Positions 55,716 to 64,000 of a stretch of DNA of 64,000 nt are shown piece by piece. Source of the stretch: Microbacterium sp. EST19A (lineage in GTDB: Bacteria > Actinomycetota > Actinomycetes > Actinomycetales > Microbacteriaceae); contig NZ_JAHXYZ010000001.1 in NCBI RefSeq assembly GCF_019969685.1, forward strand, positions 806,001-870,000, in the 5' to 3' direction. Numbering within the stretch: position 1 is the stretch's first letter; each line of letters opens with the position of its first letter. The notes under the pieces are model-generated. The model did not search any database and was not told the DNA's origin. It was given only the letters and a program-made list of their open reading frames with translations. The position numbers and the translations under genes were made by a program.

Positions 55716-56309
55716 ATGAGCGAGCCGCAGCAGCCCCCTGTCCCGCCGTCCGCGCAGCCGAATCCGGCCTTCCCTCCCGCTCCGCCCGCGCCGCTCCTCC
55801 CCGCGGCGCCGCAGTATCCGGCGGGAGCGCCCCAACAGCCGGCCGCTCCCCAGCCGCCCCAGAGCCCGCAGTACCAGGCGCCGCAGCAGCAGGCTCCGCC
55901 GCAGCAGCAGGCTCCGCAGCAGCAGTACCAGACCGCGCCGCAGCCGCCCTACGGTCAGCAAGCCGCATACGGTCAGCAGCGTCCCTCGGCACCCCGGTCG
56001 GGAAACCCGCTGGCTCGCACGGCGTTCATCATCGCTCTCGTCGCGGCCGGCGTCGGCGCCCTGCAGATCCTGCTGCAGCCCTTCGTCCTCGCCTCGTTCA
56101 GCTACGACGCCGGCAACTTCGGCATCTTCACCACCCTGTTCGGAGTGATCGTCTTCCTCGGCAGTGCGGCCGCTCTCGTGCTCGGCCTGATCGCGGTCCG
56201 GCGATCCGGCGGGCAGGTCCTCGCCGGCATCGCGATCGGCGTCGGCGGCGTGCAGCTGATCAGCGTCGTGCTCGCGTGGATCTCTTCGCTCTTCTACTAC
56301 TTCTTCTGA
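55716..56309 (+). CDS. Proline/glutamine-rich DUF4190-type membrane protein
   Basis: A 197-residue protein. Residues 1-95 are a low-complexity Pro/Gln/Ala tail with repeated PQQQAP and YGQQ units, predicted disordered and cytoplasmic. Residues about 98-197 hold three to four hydrophobic segments of the DUF4190 kind. TACGCT lies 7 bases before the ATG, so it is probably leaderless. Function unknown; such tails often mediate recruitment at the membrane. Confidence 0.8.
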   Translation: MSEPQQPPVPPSAQPNPAFPPAPPAPLLPAAPQYPAGAPQQPAAPQPPQSPQYQAPQQQAPPQQQAPQQQYQTAPQPPYGQQAAYGQQRPSAPRSGNPLARTAFIIALVAAGVGALQILLQPFVLASFSYDAGNFGIFTTLFGVIVFLGSAAALVLGLIAVRRSGGQVLAGIAIGVGGVQLISVVLAWISSLFYYFF

Positions 56310-56325
56310 GCGAACGGATCGGCAC

Positions 56326-57549
56326 TCAACGCGCGGCCAGCACCCGCTCGTAGACCCGGATCATCGCCGCAGTGCGCGACGACTGTCGGAAGGCCTCGGC
56401 GACCTCGGGCACGGGCGTGGGCGCCGTGCCGGCGGCGATGTCGGATGCTGCGCGCCGCAGTGTCTCGGCCAGCGCCGCTGTGCGCTGCGCCTCCTGCTCG
56501 CGTCCGTGCGCGGTGGCATCGGCATCCGGAACCGCCCACAGTCCGCCGCCGAGCTCGGCGGCGATGTCGGGGTCGCAGATGACGGACGGGGTGCCGAGGG
56601 TCGCCGCCTCGAAGGGCGTCATCCCCTGGGTCTCGAAGCCGATCGACGTCTGCACGAGCGCATCCGCCGCCGCGATGCGCGCGAGCGTCTGCGCGTAGGT
56701 GAGGCGGCCGGCGAAGCGCACGCCGTCGCGCCCTGCGACGATCCTCTCCGCGGCCGCTCGCTGCCCGCCGCCGCCGATGATCTCCAGTTCGGCATCCGCT
56801 CCCGAGGCCACGAACGCCTCGAGGAAGGGCAGCAGCCGCTTCTCGGGACTCATCCTTCCCAGCCACACGAAACGCGGGCGTCCCGGCTCGCGCTCGGCCG
56901 GCGCCGCGGCGATCGTCGCATCGCGGAGGTCGTCGTCGATGCCGTTCCAGACGACGTCCACCGGCTCGAACACCCCGTGCTGCTCGAGACGTCGCGCGAA
57001 GTGCGTCGAAGGTGCCGTCACGGCGGAGGCCCCGGCGGCGAGTCCGCGGAGGAACGCCCAGCCGTCTCTGCCGGCGACCGCATCCCCGACGCCGCGCAGA
57101 GCTCGATGCCGCCAGACGTTGAGGAAGGCGAGCACCGGGCGGTGCAGCGGAGTGACCGCCGCGATGCCCACGTCGACCCGGTTGTGCATGGTGTGCACGA
57201 CCGGGAGCCCGTGACGCTGCGCGAACCGGTGGCCGATGAAGGCACCCCAGAAGTCGGCCTGCACGTGCACGAGGTCGACGGGCGGTCGCCGGGTCATCGC
57301 CCGATCGAGGAACCGGTCGGTGGCCCGCCCCGGCCAGGTCATCGAGTACTCGCGGTCGAGGGTGATGGGCATCGAGGGCAGATCGACGTACGCCGACGTG
57401 GGTACCGCCGCGCGGGGACCGTGCATCTTCGGCGCGACGACCGTCACGGTGTGCCCGGCGCGCTCCAGGAACTCGCGCTGCAGCCGCATCGACACCTGGG
57501 CCCCGCCGAGCGAGTCGAGGTGCTGATCGCCGAAGAAGACGATGTGCAT
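56326..57549 (-). CDS. GT4-family glycosyltransferase (first of a pair)
   Basis: A 407-residue GT-B glycosyltransferase. The N-terminal HLDSLGGAQVSMRLQREFLE is the acceptor-domain start; FVWLGRMSPEKRLLPFLEAF, then GVRFAGRLTYAQTLARI and the nucleotide-sugar motif ETQGMTPFEAATLGTPSV lie in the C-terminal domain. It follows the second glycosyltransferase by 15 bases in one operon. It probably builds a cell-surface glycolipid or glycan; the sugar is unknown. Confidence 0.9.
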   Translation of the reverse strand: MHIVFFGDQHLDSLGGAQVSMRLQREFLERAGHTVTVVAPKMHGPRAAVPTSAYVDLPSMPITLDREYSMTWPGRATDRFLDRAMTRRPPVDLVHVQADFWGAFIGHRFAQRHGLPVVHTMHNRVDVGIAAVTPLHRPVLAFLNVWRHRALRGVGDAVAGRDGWAFLRGLAAGASAVTAPSTHFARRLEQHGVFEPVDVVWNGIDDDLRDATIAAAPAEREPGRPRFVWLGRMSPEKRLLPFLEAFVASGADAELEIIGGGGQRAAAERIVAGRDGVRFAGRLTYAQTLARIAAADALVQTSIGFETQGMTPFEAATLGTPSVICDPDIAAELGGGLWAVPDADATAHGREQEAQRTAALAETLRRAASDIAAGTAPTPVPEVAEAFRQSSRTAAMIRVYERVLAAR

Positions 57550-57564
57550 GACGGGACGCCCTGC

Positions 57565-58779
57565 CTACTCGGGCAGCGGCTCGTCGCGGTAGAGCGCCTC
57601 GAAGGTGTCGAGGGTGCGGTTGATGTCGTGGATCGCGACGCCGTCGAGTGAGGCCCGCTGCATCCGCTCGTACTCCGCGGGCGACGCGGTGAGCACGTCG
57701 GTGAGGCGTGCGGCCAGCTCGTCGACGTTGCCCGGTTCGAACAGGTAGCCGTTCTCACCGTCGTGCACGAGATGCGGGAGCGCGACGGCATCCGCGGCGA
57801 CGATCGGCAGAGCGGATGCCATCGCCTCCATGGTCGCGATCGACTGCAGTTCGGCGATCGAGGCGATCACGAACACGCTGGCGCGCGACAGCAGTGCACG
57901 CAGTTCCTCGTCGGTGGTGCGCCCGTGGAAGGTGACGCGGTCCCGGAGTCCGAGCTGTGCGGCGAGATTCTCCAGCTGCTTGCGCTGATCGCCGCCGCCC
58001 ACGATGTCGAAGGTCGTCTCCAGCGCGGGATCGAGCTTCGTCATCGCCTGCAGGATCACCTGCACCTGCTTCTCGGCGGTGAGGCGCCCGACGAAGACCA
58101 TCCGGTTCTTGTCGCGCGGGGCGATCACCGGGGTGTACTGCGTGCGGTCGATGCCGCAGCTGACCGGGATGACGCCCTTCACATCGATCGTCTTCTCGAG
58201 GAAGTCGGCGGCGCGACGCGTGGGCGTCGTGATCGCGCGGGTCAGGGCGAAGGTGCGCTCGGCGTCGGCCCAGGCGAGCTTCACCACCAGGTCGTCGATG
58301 AACTTCGGCATCGTCGTGTGGTCGAGGATGTTGTCGGCCATCAGGTGGTTGGTGGCGATGACGGGAATGCCGCGCTGGTGCGCGATCCGCGCCAGACCGC
58401 GACCGATGATGACGTGCGACTGGATGTGCACGACGTCGGGCTGCACGCGGTCGAGCACGATGCGTGCGTAGTGCTTCGAACGCCACGGCCACACGAATCG
58501 CAGCCAGTCGTGCGGGTACCAGCGCAGCGACGGCAGGCGGTGCATCGTCATCGGCTCACCCTCGATGACCTCGGTGTGCGGCGCCGACCGACGATACGCC
58601 TGGTTCGGCACCGAGACGTGCACGTCGTGGCCGCGCTGCACGAGTCCTGCGGCGAGCCGCTCGGCGAATCGGGCAGCACCGTTGATGTCGGGAGCGAAGG
58701 TGTCGCTCCCGATCAGGATCTTCAGCGGACGGGGCGGGGTCTCGGCGGCGTTCGTGGGATCGGAGGGAGAGGAGGTCAT
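57565..58779 (-). CDS. GT4-family glycosyltransferase (second of a pair)
   Basis: A 404-residue GT-B enzyme resembling mannosyltransferases of the PimB/GtfA kind. FAPDINGAARFAERLAAGL, VVHIQSHVIIGRGLARIA, FVGRLTAEKQVQVILQAM and IAELQSIATMEAMASALPIV are its motifs, in normal order and length. It is first in the operon and shares an upstream gap with the divergent gene at 58900. Mannosylation of a membrane lipid is plausible but not shown. Confidence 0.91.
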   Translation of the reverse strand: MTSSPSDPTNAAETPPRPLKILIGSDTFAPDINGAARFAERLAAGLVQRGHDVHVSVPNQAYRRSAPHTEVIEGEPMTMHRLPSLRWYPHDWLRFVWPWRSKHYARIVLDRVQPDVVHIQSHVIIGRGLARIAHQRGIPVIATNHLMADNILDHTTMPKFIDDLVVKLAWADAERTFALTRAITTPTRRAADFLEKTIDVKGVIPVSCGIDRTQYTPVIAPRDKNRMVFVGRLTAEKQVQVILQAMTKLDPALETTFDIVGGGDQRKQLENLAAQLGLRDRVTFHGRTTDEELRALLSRASVFVIASIAELQSIATMEAMASALPIVAADAVALPHLVHDGENGYLFEPGNVDELAARLTDVLTASPAEYERMQRASLDGVAIHDINRTLDTFEALYRDEPLPE

Positions 58780-58899
58780 TGTGCCTTACGGGACGGTGGC
58801 CAAGGGAGCCCAGCGGGCGGTGGCCACTCTACCCGAGGGGCCTGATCGCGTCGCTGAGGCGTACCGGCATCCCTCAGGGTCACCCGTTAACGTGGGGCC

Positions 58900-59487
58900 A
58901 TGCGACTGACTGCCGACGCCGATCCCCGGCTGTGGATTCCCGTGACGGACTCGCTCGGCTGGCGCGGTCGGCGCCACCGCAAGGCGGCGATCCGGATGCT
59001 GCTGGGGCAGGTCAACGCGGCAGCGGGGGCGACCGAGCGTCCGGGATCCCGCTTCGGCGCCTGGGCCATGAGCCAGGCGGCGCCGATGCTGATGAAGCGG
59101 GCAGACGGCCGGGTGCTGGTGTGGACGTGGAAGGCGGAGCCCGAGCTCATCGTCGCCATGGCCACGGCCCAGACGCTGACACCCGAGGTGCGCATCGCAC
59201 GGGCGTCGATGCCGATGGAGTACGACGACACGCAGTCGTTCCCGACGCGCCTCGGCGTGGGCGAGAAGCTGCTCGTCCCGCTGCCCCCCTCGGAGGCGAC
59301 CCCGCCGTTCGCGACCTACACGTGGGACACCGGCACACACCTCGTCACCCTGACCGCGGTGTGCAGCGACCGCGAGCGCTTCGGCACGCTGACCGGGGCG
59401 CTCGACCATCTGGCGCGCAGCATCCGCATCGCCGACGACCTCGAGGGCGGCGAGTCGCCCGAGGTGCTGAGGCTCGACCCGGCCTGA
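58900..59487 (+). CDS. Conserved hypothetical protein, 195 residues
   Basis: A soluble 195-residue protein beginning MRLTADADPRLWIPVTDSLGW. TAACGT at 58888-58893 lies 6 bases before the ATG, so it is probably leaderless. It has an alternating sheet-like pattern in the second half (TYTWDTGTHLVTLTAVCSD). I recognise no catalytic motif. It is divergent from the glycosyltransferase pair. Confidence 0.75.
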   Translation: MRLTADADPRLWIPVTDSLGWRGRRHRKAAIRMLLGQVNAAAGATERPGSRFGAWAMSQAAPMLMKRADGRVLVWTWKAEPELIVAMATAQTLTPEVRIARASMPMEYDDTQSFPTRLGVGEKLLVPLPPSEATPPFATYTWDTGTHLVTLTAVCSDRERFGTLTGALDHLARSIRIADDLEGGESPEVLRLDPA

Positions 59488-59548
59488 GAGATGCTCGGCG
59501 CCGCCCGGCTCTTCCTGATCGCCGCGGAGTGACCCCTCCGGCATCCGC

Positions 59549-60226
59549 TCAGCCGAACGCGGGGAGCGTCAGCCGATCGCGTTTCGGATCGAACGCACCG
59601 ATGACACCTTCGAGCTCGTCGCGGGCGACGTTCGCCCCGAACGCTCCCGCGCCGGGCTGCAGGCGGATGCCGTCGGCCAGCGCGCCGACGCGGACAGGAT
59701 CGAAGCCGAGATCGTCGATCAGCCGGGCGACGCGCACGACGGCGTCTTCGTCGTCGCCGGCGAGGGCGATCGCCTTTCGGCCCGGGGAGCCAGCCGGCCG
59801 GGCCTCCGCCTCCATGTCGTGATACCCCATGTGGTTGAACGCCTTCACGACGAGAGAATCGGGCAGAGCACGCTGCACGATCTCGCTGGTGGACCCGAGG
59901 AACTCCTCGCGGATGCCGTCGGTCTCCCACCAGTAGTTCATGGCGTCGACGACGACCTTGCCGCTCAGCTCGTCCACGGGGAGCGCGCGATGCTTGCCGA
60001 GCGGCAGCGCGAGGATGACGATGTCGGCCTGCTGCGCCACGGACGCCGCCGTCGTCGCGACCGCGCCGGGCGCGAGCACCTCCACGGTCAGCGCGATCTT
60101 CGCCGGGTCGCCGGAGCCCGCGATCAGAACCCGATACCCCGCCGCTACCGCCAGCCGGGCGAGGACCGTGCCCACCTTTCCGGCGCCGAGGATCCCGATC
60201 GTCTGCGTCGCTTCCCCGTCTTTCAT
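59549..60226 (-). CDS. F420H2:NADP-type oxidoreductase-like Rossmann protein
   Basis: A 225-residue protein of the NADPH-dependent F420 reductase/ProC-like group. The N-terminal [22 protein letters not shown] binds NAD(P), [17 protein letters not shown] is mid-protein and [17 protein letters not shown] follows. Its ATG overlaps the stop of the upstream LLM oxidoreductase (ATGA). It could supply reduced F420 or flavin to the two LLM enzymes; this is inferred from neighbours. Confidence 0.82.
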   Translation of the reverse strand: MKDGEATQTIGILGAGKVGTVLARLAVAAGYRVLIAGSGDPAKIALTVEVLAPGAVATTAASVAQQADIVILALPLGKHRALPVDELSGKVVVDAMNYWWETDGIREEFLGSTSEIVQRALPDSLVVKAFNHMGYHDMEAEARPAGSPGRKAIALAGDDEDAVVRVARLIDDLGFDPVRVGALADGIRLQPGAGAFGANVARDELEGVIGAFDPKRDRLTLPAFG

Positions 60227-61278
60227 GCCGCTTCCTCGTCTTCGGCGCGCTGCGCGGCGAGCAGCTCACGCACCCGCGGGATGACGACCGAGCCGTAGAG
60301 CTCGACCGCCCGCATCCGCGCAGCCGCAGGAAGCGAGCCCATCGTGTAGATGAGGTCGAAGCGGCCGACATCGAGCGCGCCCAGAGTGCGGGCGATCTTC
60401 TGGGCGACGGTCTCCGGCGATCCGACGTACATCGAGCCGTGCTCGATCTCGTCGTCGAACTCCTCTCGGCGGATGGGCGGCCAGCCGCGCAGCGCACCGA
60501 TCCGGTCGCGGATCACCTTGTACCGCGGCCAGAGCAGCTCGCGCGCCTCTTCGTCGGTGTCGGCGATGAAGCCGGGCGAATGCATACCGACCGGATGCGC
60601 CGTCGTGCCGAACTGCGCGGCCGCACGCCGGTACAGGTCGATGTAGCCGGCGAAGCGCTCCGGGGCGCCGCCGATGATGGCGAGCATGAGCGGGAAGCCG
60701 TAGTGCGCGGTGCGGATCACCGACTGCGGCGAGCCGCCGACCCCGACCCAGGTGCTCAGGCCGCCCTCGGTCTTCGGGAAGACGTCCGCGTCGACGAGCG
60801 CCGGCCGCTGGGTGCCCGACCAGGTGACCGGCGCCTCTTTCACGAGCTCGGAGAACAGGTCGATCTTCTCGTCGAACAGCACCTCGTAGTCGGCCAGGTC
60901 GTAGCCGAACAGCGGGAACGACTCCGTGAACGATCCGCGACCCAGGATGACCTCGGCCCGCCCATTCGACAGCGCGTCGACCGTGGCGAAGCGCTGGAAG
61001 ACCCGCACGGGATCGTCGGAACTGAGGACCGTGACCCCGGACCCCAGGCGGATGCGGGAGGTGCGGGTCGCGATGCCGGCCAACACGGTCTCAGGGCTCG
61101 AGATCGCATACTCCGGGCGGTGGTGCTCGCCGACGAGGAAGACGTCGACGCCGAGCTGATCGGCGAGCACCGCCTCGTCGACGGTCTGACGGATTGCCGC
61201 GGCGTAGCTGGAGAGCTCGCCGTTCTCGTCTTCGGTGAGATCTCCGAAGGTGTCGAGGCCGAATTCGATGTCTGTCAT
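60223..61278 (-). CDS. LLM-class flavin-dependent oxidoreductase (paralog 1)
   Basis: A 351-residue luciferase-like monooxygenase fold protein. [50 protein letters not shown] and [19 protein letters not shown] are LLM motifs. It is the second gene of a three-gene operon and shares most motifs with the upstream paralog. Flavin or F420 may be the cofactor. Substrate unknown. Confidence 0.91.
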   Translation of the reverse strand: MTDIEFGLDTFGDLTEDENGELSSYAAAIRQTVDEAVLADQLGVDVFLVGEHHRPEYAISSPETVLAGIATRTSRIRLGSGVTVLSSDDPVRVFQRFATVDALSNGRAEVILGRGSFTESFPLFGYDLADYEVLFDEKIDLFSELVKEAPVTWSGTQRPALVDADVFPKTEGGLSTWVGVGGSPQSVIRTAHYGFPLMLAIIGGAPERFAGYIDLYRRAAAQFGTTAHPVGMHSPGFIADTDEEARELLWPRYKVIRDRIGALRGWPPIRREEFDDEIEHGSMYVGSPETVAQKIARTLGALDVGRFDLIYTMGSLPAAARMRAVELYGSVVIPRVRELLAAQRAEDEEAA

Positions 61279-61304
61279 GGCTTCTTTCTTTCCGTGGAGG
61301 TCGT

Positions 61305-62351
61305 TCAGGCGGCGCGCTCGACCGAGAGCAGCTCCCGCACGCGCGGGGCCACCTCGCGGCCGAGCAGCTCGATGGTGCGGGCCCGAGCCTCGACCGGGAG
61401 GTGCATGATGTCGTACTTCAGGTCGAACCGATCGAGCTGCAGCTCGCGTGCGGACCGGGCGATCTTCCGGGCGACGGTCTCCGCCGAGCCGACGAACAGT
61501 GCACCCTCGGTGATCTCGTGCTCATACCGGGCGCGGGTCGGCGCGTAGAAGCCGCGCTCGTTCGCGAGGTCGGTGACGACCGGTTCCCAGTACCGCCACC
61601 AGGTCTCCTTCGCCTCGTCGTCGGTGTCGGCGACGAGACCGAGCGAGTGCATGCCGATGGGCTGCGGCGCGTGCCCGGCCTGCGCGAGCGCCCGGTGATA
61701 CAGCTCGACGTGACCGGCGAACCGCTGCGGAACCCCGCCGATGATCGCGAGCATGAGCGGGAGGCCGTAGTTCGCGGCGCGGATGACGGAGTTCGGGCTG
61801 CCGCCGACGCCGATCCAGGTCGGGATGCCCCCGGCACGCATCCGCGGCTGGGCCACATGCTCACGGAGTGGGGCGCGGGTGGTGCCCGACCAGGTGACCG
61901 CCTCCTCGCGCTGGAGTCGCATGAACAGGTCGAGCTTCTCCTCGAACAGCTCCTCGTAGTCGGCGAGGTCGTAGCCGAAGAGCGGGAACGACTCCGTCGC
62001 CGACGCTCGGCCGAGCACGAGCTGCGCACGGCCGTTCGAGACGGCATCCAGCGTGGAGAACTCGTGGTAGAGCCGGACCGGGTCGTTGGTGCTGAGCACG
62101 GTGACGCTGGTGCCCAGCGCGATGCGCTCCGTGGCGGTGGCCATGGCGGCGAGCAGCACGGGCGTCGCGGAGTCGTTGTGCCCGGGGCGGTAGTGCTCGC
62201 CGACGCTGAACACATCGATCCCGGCGTCCTCGGCGCGGCGGGCCTCGTCCACGAGCAGGCGCAGCGTCTCTGCGCCGCTCAGGTCCTGTCCGCCCGACGA
62301 CGCGGTGTCGCCGAACGAGTTGAGGCCGATCTCGAATACCTGCGGGTCCAC
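61305..62351 (-). CDS. LLM-class flavin-dependent oxidoreductase (paralog 2)
   Basis: A 348-residue LLM protein very similar to its downstream neighbour ([43 protein letters not shown]). The GTG at 62351 follows an AGAGAGCAGGG stretch and starts DPQVFEIGLNSFGD; a GTG at 62393 would place the TTGA-TACG-TCAA palindrome inside the gene and is less likely. First gene of the LLM-LLM-F420-reductase-like operon, divergent from MarR, which probably regulates it. Confidence 0.9.
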   Translation of the reverse strand: MDPQVFEIGLNSFGDTASSGGQDLSGAETLRLLVDEARRAEDAGIDVFSVGEHYRPGHNDSATPVLLAAMATATERIALGTSVTVLSTNDPVRLYHEFSTLDAVSNGRAQLVLGRASATESFPLFGYDLADYEELFEEKLDLFMRLQREEAVTWSGTTRAPLREHVAQPRMRAGGIPTWIGVGGSPNSVIRAANYGLPLMLAIIGGVPQRFAGHVELYHRALAQAGHAPQPIGMHSLGLVADTDDEAKETWWRYWEPVVTDLANERGFYAPTRARYEHEITEGALFVGSAETVARKIARSARELQLDRFDLKYDIMHLPVEARARTIELLGREVAPRVRELLSVERAA

Positions 62352-62377
62352 GGTGTCGCCCTGCTCTCTCAGATTTG

Positions 62378-62389
62378 TTGATACGTCAA
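62378..62389. promoter_or_regulatory. Palindrome in the MarR-LLM intergenic region
   Basis: TTGA-TACG-TCAA lies between the divergent LLM and MarR genes. A related GACATGTC sits at 62424-62431 next to the MarR ribosome binding site. Both resemble short MarR half-sites and could control both promoters. Confidence 0.5.
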
Positions 62390-62447
62390 TCACTTGCGGT
62401 TCCGTTCTACTCCGATATGATGGACATGTCAACTAAAGGAGGATCCG

Positions 62448-62897
62448 ATGGCTGAACGCCGCATGCCCACCGCGCCGCAGCTGCGCATCTGGCGCGACTT
62501 CATCGAGACCGTCGCCGACATCCAGGGCGAGCTCGGGCGACGGCTGCAGGACGAGTCCGGGCTCTCCGCCGCGGACTACTCGGTGCTGCTCGCCCTCAGC
62601 GACGAGAGCGGCCACGAACTGCGATCGAGCGAACTCGCTCTGGCGATCGGCTGGGAGCGCAGCCGGCTGTCACACCACCTCGGTCGCATGGAACGCCGCG
62701 GCCTGATCCGTCGCGACGACTGCGCGACCGACAACCGCGGTGCGGTCATCGTCCTCACCGAGGAGGGGTCGACCGCCTTCCGCCGCTCGAACGTGCCGCA
62801 CCTGCGCGCGATCCACGAGCTGTTCGTGCAGCGTCTCGACGACGAGCAGCTGCAGATGGTCGACGAGATCACCCGGGCGCTGAAGACCGGCGCCTAG
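62448..62897 (+). CDS. MarR-family transcriptional regulator
   Basis: A 149-residue winged helix regulator. LSAADYSVLLALSDESG and the recognition region SELALAIGWERSRLSHHLGR, then the wing GLIRRDDCATDNRGAVIVLT, are typical. The ATG follows AAAGGAGG. It is divergent from the LLM operon and probably represses it. Redox or aromatic ligands are common for the family. The gene ends 8 bases before the convergent MmcQ/YjbR gene. Confidence 0.92.
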   Translation: MAERRMPTAPQLRIWRDFIETVADIQGELGRRLQDESGLSAADYSVLLALSDESGHELRSSELALAIGWERSRLSHHLGRMERRGLIRRDDCATDNRGAVIVLTEEGSTAFRRSNVPHLRAIHELFVQRLDDEQLQMVDEITRALKTGA

Positions 62898-62904
62898 ACC
62901 CCGT

Positions 62905-63315
62905 TCACTCCAGTCCGTGCTCCGCGAGCCACTCCTTGCCGACACGTACGGGCGCACGCGTCAGCCAGGAGTCTGTGACGAGCTCGGCAAGCCGCTCCCG
63001 GTCGATCACGTCGAGTCGCACGAGCAGCCCCGGATACCCGTCATAGTGCGGGATGGTGAAGAGCACGTCGGGCTCGGCGGCGAGCAGAGCCTCCTTCTCC
63101 TCGAGGCCGGCCGTGCGCACGCCGATCACCACGCCGTCCGGCCACGAGCGCCCGAGCTCGTCGAGCTGACGCAGGTCGGTCGCCCTCGGACCGCGGAGTC
63201 CGGTGAACATCCCGCTCTTGACCCGCCAGGCGACCGTACCGGTGTGCCCGTCGGTCACCTCGAGCACGCCGGGAAGCGCGAGCGCGATCTCGCGCAGATC
63301 GTCGACGGTGGCCAT
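62905..63315 (-). CDS. MmcQ/YjbR-family DNA-binding-like protein
   Basis: A 136-residue protein of the MmcQ/YjbR (CyaY-like fold) family: TVDDLREIALALPGVLE at the start, GTVAWRVKSGMFTGLRG, and the C-terminal LVTDSWLTRAPVRVGKEWL. A DNA-binding role has been suggested for the family, but function is unknown. It converges with MarR. Confidence 0.85.
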   Translation of the reverse strand: MATVDDLREIALALPGVLEVTDGHTGTVAWRVKSGMFTGLRGPRATDLRQLDELGRSWPDGVVIGVRTAGLEEKEALLAAEPDVLFTIPHYDGYPGLLVRLDVIDRERLAELVTDSWLTRAPVRVGKEWLAEHGLE

Positions 63316-63408
63316 GAGGCCATCGTCGCCCTTCCCGCGCTTGGGCGCCAGAGCCCGACGGCTTCATCTTCGTCCGATTCCGGTCGCGATTGACGTCGCT
63401 GGAGGATC

Positions 63409-63467
63409 CTCCGGTCGCAGTTGATGCCGCCCGGCGACGAGCGAGGCGGCAGAAAGTGCGACCGGAG
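63409..63467. repeat. Nested inverted repeat downstream of the isomerase-like gene
   Basis: CTCCGGTCGCA (63409-63419) pairs with TGCGACCGGAG (63457-63467). Inside it TGCCGCC (63425-63431) pairs with GGCGGCA (63446-63452). A further partial direct copy, CCGGTCGC-N2-TTGA, lies at 63390. It is a long imperfect hairpin after the minus-strand gene at 63490, either a terminator or a small dispersed repeat. Confidence 0.65.
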
Positions 63468-63489
63468 CAGCCCCGATCGCATCTTCGGG

Positions 63490-64000
63490 TCAGATGCTCA
63501 CGTCTCCCACCAGGTTGACCTTGATGCCCATGCCCGCGAACATCGCCGCCTTGGCGATCAGCGCCTTGTCGGCCGTCTCGGCGTCGGGCGCGTAGACGAG
63601 CTGCGCGTGGTTGGCCTTGTGGCGGGCCATGAACTGGTCGCGCGAGATGCCGTGCAGCACGACGTGCGCGATCGGCCACTCCGGGTTCGTGGCGTCCTTG
63701 CGGCGCTGGGTCTCCTCTTCCGGCAGCTCGACGACCGACGCGCGGAAGATGTCGGCCTGCAGGATGCCGTCGGCGATGAATACCCGCGACAGCACGATCT
63801 CGCCGGGCTTCGAGACGCCGTTGATCGTCGCGCCTCCCGCCGGGAAGAACACGTGCCCCTGACGCCAGCCCTCCGCGTTCTGCCATCCACCGAGGTGCGA
63901 GGCCGGGACCGAGCCCGAGATCTCGTACACCCAGACGAACTGCCCGTCGAAGTCCTCGCCCCAGCGCACGTCGTGGAGGGTGTTGTCGGGCACCAGCCCC
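63490..64000 (-). CDS. L-fucose/L-arabinose isomerase-like protein, C-terminal part
   Basis: The gene enters from beyond the window on the minus strand; its last about 168 residues are here. The segment LPEEETQRRKDATNPEWP, HGISRDQFMARHKANHAQLVYAP and the C-terminal KAAMFAGMGIKVNLVGDV match the C-terminal domain of FucI-type aldose isomerases. WGEDFDGQFVWVYEISGS precedes them. It would interconvert an aldose and ketose, perhaps together with sugar genes outside the window. Start and N-terminal domains are not visible. Confidence 0.75.
   Translation of the reverse strand, partial: GLVPDNTLHDVRWGEDFDGQFVWVYEISGSVPASHLGGWQNAEGWRQGHVFFPAGGATINGVSKPGEIVLSRVFIADGILQADIFRASVVELPEEETQRRKDATNPEWPIAHVVLHGISRDQFMARHKANHAQLVYAPDAETADKALIAKAAMFAGMGIKVNLVGDVSI

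Overview
The window is high-GC DNA from an actinobacterium, most likely a Microbacteriaceae member such as Microbacterium. Supporting signs are a short ClpB behind an HspR-type HAIR operator, many genes whose start codon lies 6-7 bases after a TANNNT -10 box (leaderless style), frequent GTG starts, tightly overlapping ATGA/GTGA operons, and frequent GGATGC/GCATCC words. No rRNA, tRNA, CRISPR, prophage or insertion sequence was seen, and no stretch longer than about 300 bases lacks a gene.

Layout. 0-10.7 kb holds transport and hydrolysis genes: a LysR regulator; an amidohydrolase-permease operon facing a TetR gene across a perfect palindrome; a nitroreductase; a GntR regulator; a proline iminopeptidase gene cut short and joined out of frame to a permease that has lost its N-terminus; a formamidase-like hydrolase; and a CAT-type amino acid permease. 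10.7-13.6 kb is an NCS2 purine permease with 8-oxoguanine deaminase. 13.8-21.6 kb is one leftward sugar operon: CUT2 ABC importer, PucR-like regulator, esterase and secreted GH27 alpha-galactosidase. 21.7-23.9 kb is clpB.

24-54 kb is a large purine-degradation island. Guanine deaminase, AzgA permease and xanthine dehydrogenase (xdhA, xdhB, xdhC) make urate, and 8-oxoguanine deaminase feeds in at the same point. Urate oxidase, HIU hydrolase and OHCU decarboxylase give allantoin. An NCS1 permease, a racemase-family protein and allantoinase follow, then ureidoglycine aminohydrolase. Glyoxylate goes either to glycerate (gcl, tartronate semialdehyde reductase, hydroxypyruvate isomerase, glycerate kinase) or, by inference, through a CitE-like protein and malic enzyme to pyruvate. 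Pyruvate dehydrogenase aceE lies beside them. No allantoate amidohydrolase or ureidoglycolate-cleaving gene is visible. The most interesting signal is a 15-bp palindrome, TTYC-RNATNGY-GRAA, that occurs in pairs (one triplet) exactly 21 bp apart before eight transcription units of this island. These include a peroxiredoxin and an undescribed 53-residue ORF. The IclR gene in the middle of the island is the best candidate regulator.

54.5-64 kb holds a GlxA-type regulator, small membrane proteins, two GT4 glycosyltransferases, a flavin/F420-type oxidoreductase group beside a MarR regulator, an MmcQ/YjbR protein, and the C-terminal part of a fucose-isomerase-like gene that runs off the window.
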